From: Cytophagales bacterium
GTDB lineage: Bacteria; Bacteroidota; Bacteroidia; Cytophagales; Cyclobacteriaceae
Direction: 5' to 3'
Assembly (NCBI GenBank): GCA_017303805.1
Contig: JAFLBQ010000004.1
Span: 124,001-188,000 of the forward strand
DNA: 64,000 nt
The position numbers were made by a program, and so were the translations under genes. The notes below the pieces were generated by a model, which was not told where the DNA came from, ran no database searches, and worked only from the letters and a program-made list of their open reading frames with translations. Below are positions 62,986 to 64,000 of the stretch, one piece after another (the stretch's first letter is position 1; the number at the start of each line of letters is the position of its first letter).

Positions 62986-63492
62986 CTACTTATCACCAAA
63001 ATCCCGATCCCAGAAAGCTGGCGGCTCCACTCCCAACGCACGCAAATACACATACATCTGGGCGCGGTGGTGAATTTCGTTATCGATAAAATAGAAGATA
63101 GACGACCACACACTGCCTTCGTACTGGCCAAAGGTTACAATACGTTCGTGAAACCGCTGATTTGAAATTTTAGACCATAACGTCATAATCTCCTGATCGG
63201 CCTTATCCCACAATGCTAACGCGTTTGCCTTGCTGCCATTGAAATCAAACTTTTCGTTGAGTGCTTCCGAACCACCTTCCACAATCTGGCGCAAACCGGG
63301 ACCAGCAATCGACAATAACTCCGCGACAAGCGCAGCCGGAGTTCGCATTCCACCAATAGAAAAATTAAAAAAGTCCTTTTCCGGAAATGCCTCTATTACC
63401 CTGCGGGTAAGGTGGCGGTGTCCCATCCAATGCTTTCCCAATTCCGATGAGGAGATAACCTGTGGCAGGTTGGTTTGTGCTGTTGCATTCAT
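62986..63492 (-). CDS. DinB family protein
   Basis: 168 residues. DinB/YfiT four-helix bundle with metal His in GHRHLTRRVIEAF-type helix 1, QRFHERIVTFGQ, and the strongest motif in FIDNEIHHRAQMYVYLRALG. Differs from the DinB gene at 43199. Function is unknown; relatives may handle thiols or stress metabolites. The gene is separate from its neighbours by over 90 bp on both sides. Confidence 0.87.
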   Translation of the reverse strand: MNATAQTNLPQVISSSELGKHWMGHRHLTRRVIEAFPEKDFFNFSIGGMRTPAALVAELLSIAGPGLRQIVEGGSEALNEKFDFNGSKANALALWDKADQEIMTLWSKISNQRFHERIVTFGQYEGSVWSSIFYFIDNEIHHRAQMYVYLRALGVEPPAFWDRDFGDK

Positions 63493-63585
63493 TTCTTTTT
63501 TATGTTGGTTTATAACATAAAATTGAATGCCCCCACTGACAGCCGTGTGTCAGTAGAAAATTTATCTCAAAAAAATTGCAGGTTT

Positions 63586-64000
63586 TTAAAGCTTCTGAAC
63601 AAGCTGATCGTCTAACGGCTCCACGCTGGAACTAAAAAAAGAAACCGTCTCGCCATCTTCGCTTACCAGATACTTCGCAAAATTCCAATCGGGCTTTTTT
63701 CCGGTCTTTGCTTCCAACCATTCGTACAGCGGATGTTGATCGCCACCCTTTACCGAAACCTTCTCAAACATTTGAAATTGTACTCCATAGTTCCGCTCGC
63801 AGAAGGCTGCAATTTCATCGTTACTTCCGGGTTCCTGCCAAAGAAAATTGTTAGCCGGAAAGCCCAGCACGTTTACGCGCTCGCCAAACCGTTCGTGCAA
63901 TTTCTCCAGCCCTGCATACTGTGGGGTCTTACCACATTTGGAGGCTGTGTTTACAATCAGGATTTTCTTGCCCTTGTAGCGGCTAAAATCAATCTCTTTG
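63586..64000 (-). CDS. Glutathione peroxidase, C-terminal part (5' end outside window)
   Basis: 138 residues visible, frame open to the right edge. The catalytic Cys is in NTASKCGKTPQYAGL (Cys replacing selenocysteine), then VLGFPANNFLWQEPGSNDEI with the motif shifted from the usual FPCNQF, and the late Trp motif PDWNFAKYLV. The enzyme reduces peroxides with thioredoxin or glutathione; Bacteroidota homologues often use thioredoxin. The N-terminal approximately 20 residues lie outside the window. Confidence 0.92.
   Translation of the reverse strand, partial: KEIDFSRYKGKKILIVNTASKCGKTPQYAGLEKLHERFGERVNVLGFPANNFLWQEPGSNDEIAAFCERNYGVQFQMFEKVSVKGGDQHPLYEWLEAKTGKKPDWNFAKYLVSEDGETVSFFSSSVEPLDDQLVQKL

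Noticed and set aside
1-64000. tRNA or rRNA genes
   Set aside because: No cloverleaf with TTCGA-type arm and CCA-proximal pairing and no rRNA-like stretch was recognised by eye; a covariance-model scan would be decisive.

Overview
The window looks like chromosomal DNA of a Bacteroidota bacterium, most likely order Cytophagales. The reasons are two giant secreted proteins with the gliding-motility/type IX secretion C-terminal domain, a PorP/SprF-type protein, a cbb3 oxidase whose CcoN and CcoO are fused, a Wza/Wzc/PHP-phosphatase polysaccharide set, promoters of the TAnnTTTG type, and weak ribosome binding sites with frequent GTG and TTG starts. No rRNA, tRNA, CRISPR array, prophage or plasmid gene was seen. 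Both ends cut genes: a histidine kinase on the left and a glutathione peroxidase on the right.

Layout. 1-1396: two-component pair (kinase tail plus NarL-type regulator). 1465-4156: LemA plus DUF2207 membrane protein. 4277-15363: envelope and secretion block with two type IX secreted repeat proteins, a heme-c lipoprotein, an alpha/beta hydrolase, a beta-barrel protein and PorP/SprF. 15412-19328: MASE1 histidine kinase and oligopeptidase B-like lipoprotein. 19354-22719: minus-strand pyrD operon disturbed by two events, an AAA/DUF4143 ATPase gene bracketed by a 74-bp duplication of the pyrD tail, and an MNT nucleotidyltransferase with what looks like a collapsed HEPN partner. 22767-24639: xerD, aroQ and a YbjN-like gene. 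24720-29061: a four-gene minus-strand signalling operon (CHASE3/PAS kinase, single-domain receiver, receiver-kinase hybrid, PAS protein with a degenerate kinase dimerisation region). 29264-30421: hflX. 30610-36547: compact polysaccharide export operon. 36646-43675: TPR protein, phosphosulfolactate synthase, DUF368 lipid-carrier transporter, aroE, uvrB, a small barrel and a DinB protein. 43676-48353: repeats, a cupin/JmjC-like protein, a serine hydrolase, a membrane-linked HTH regulator and an MFS pump. 48463-49720: a REP-associated tyrosine transposase (RAYT) surrounded by palindromes and by truncated copies of itself. 49746-55233: FtsX-type permease, Mn-type superoxide dismutase, SUI1/YciH, DnaJ-domain and UspA proteins. 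55307-61173: cbb3 oxidase operon (ccoNO-ccoQ-ccoP-ccoG-ccoH-TauE/SafE). 61174-64000: an intergenic stretch with a candidate small peptide gene, then DUF4288, LiaF-like, DinB and glutathione peroxidase genes.

Working together: the cbb3 genes form a microaerobic terminal oxidase with its assembly factors; the GT4/Wza/Wzc/phosphatase/SDR genes form the export and control part of a polysaccharide pathway; the kinases at 24720-29061 look like a branched phosphorelay. The less ordinary material is concentrated in the pyrD insertion, the MNT/HEPN remnant, the RAYT nest, the 88-bp direct repeats and the degenerate PAS kinase. No complete, clearly undescribed multi-gene system was identified.
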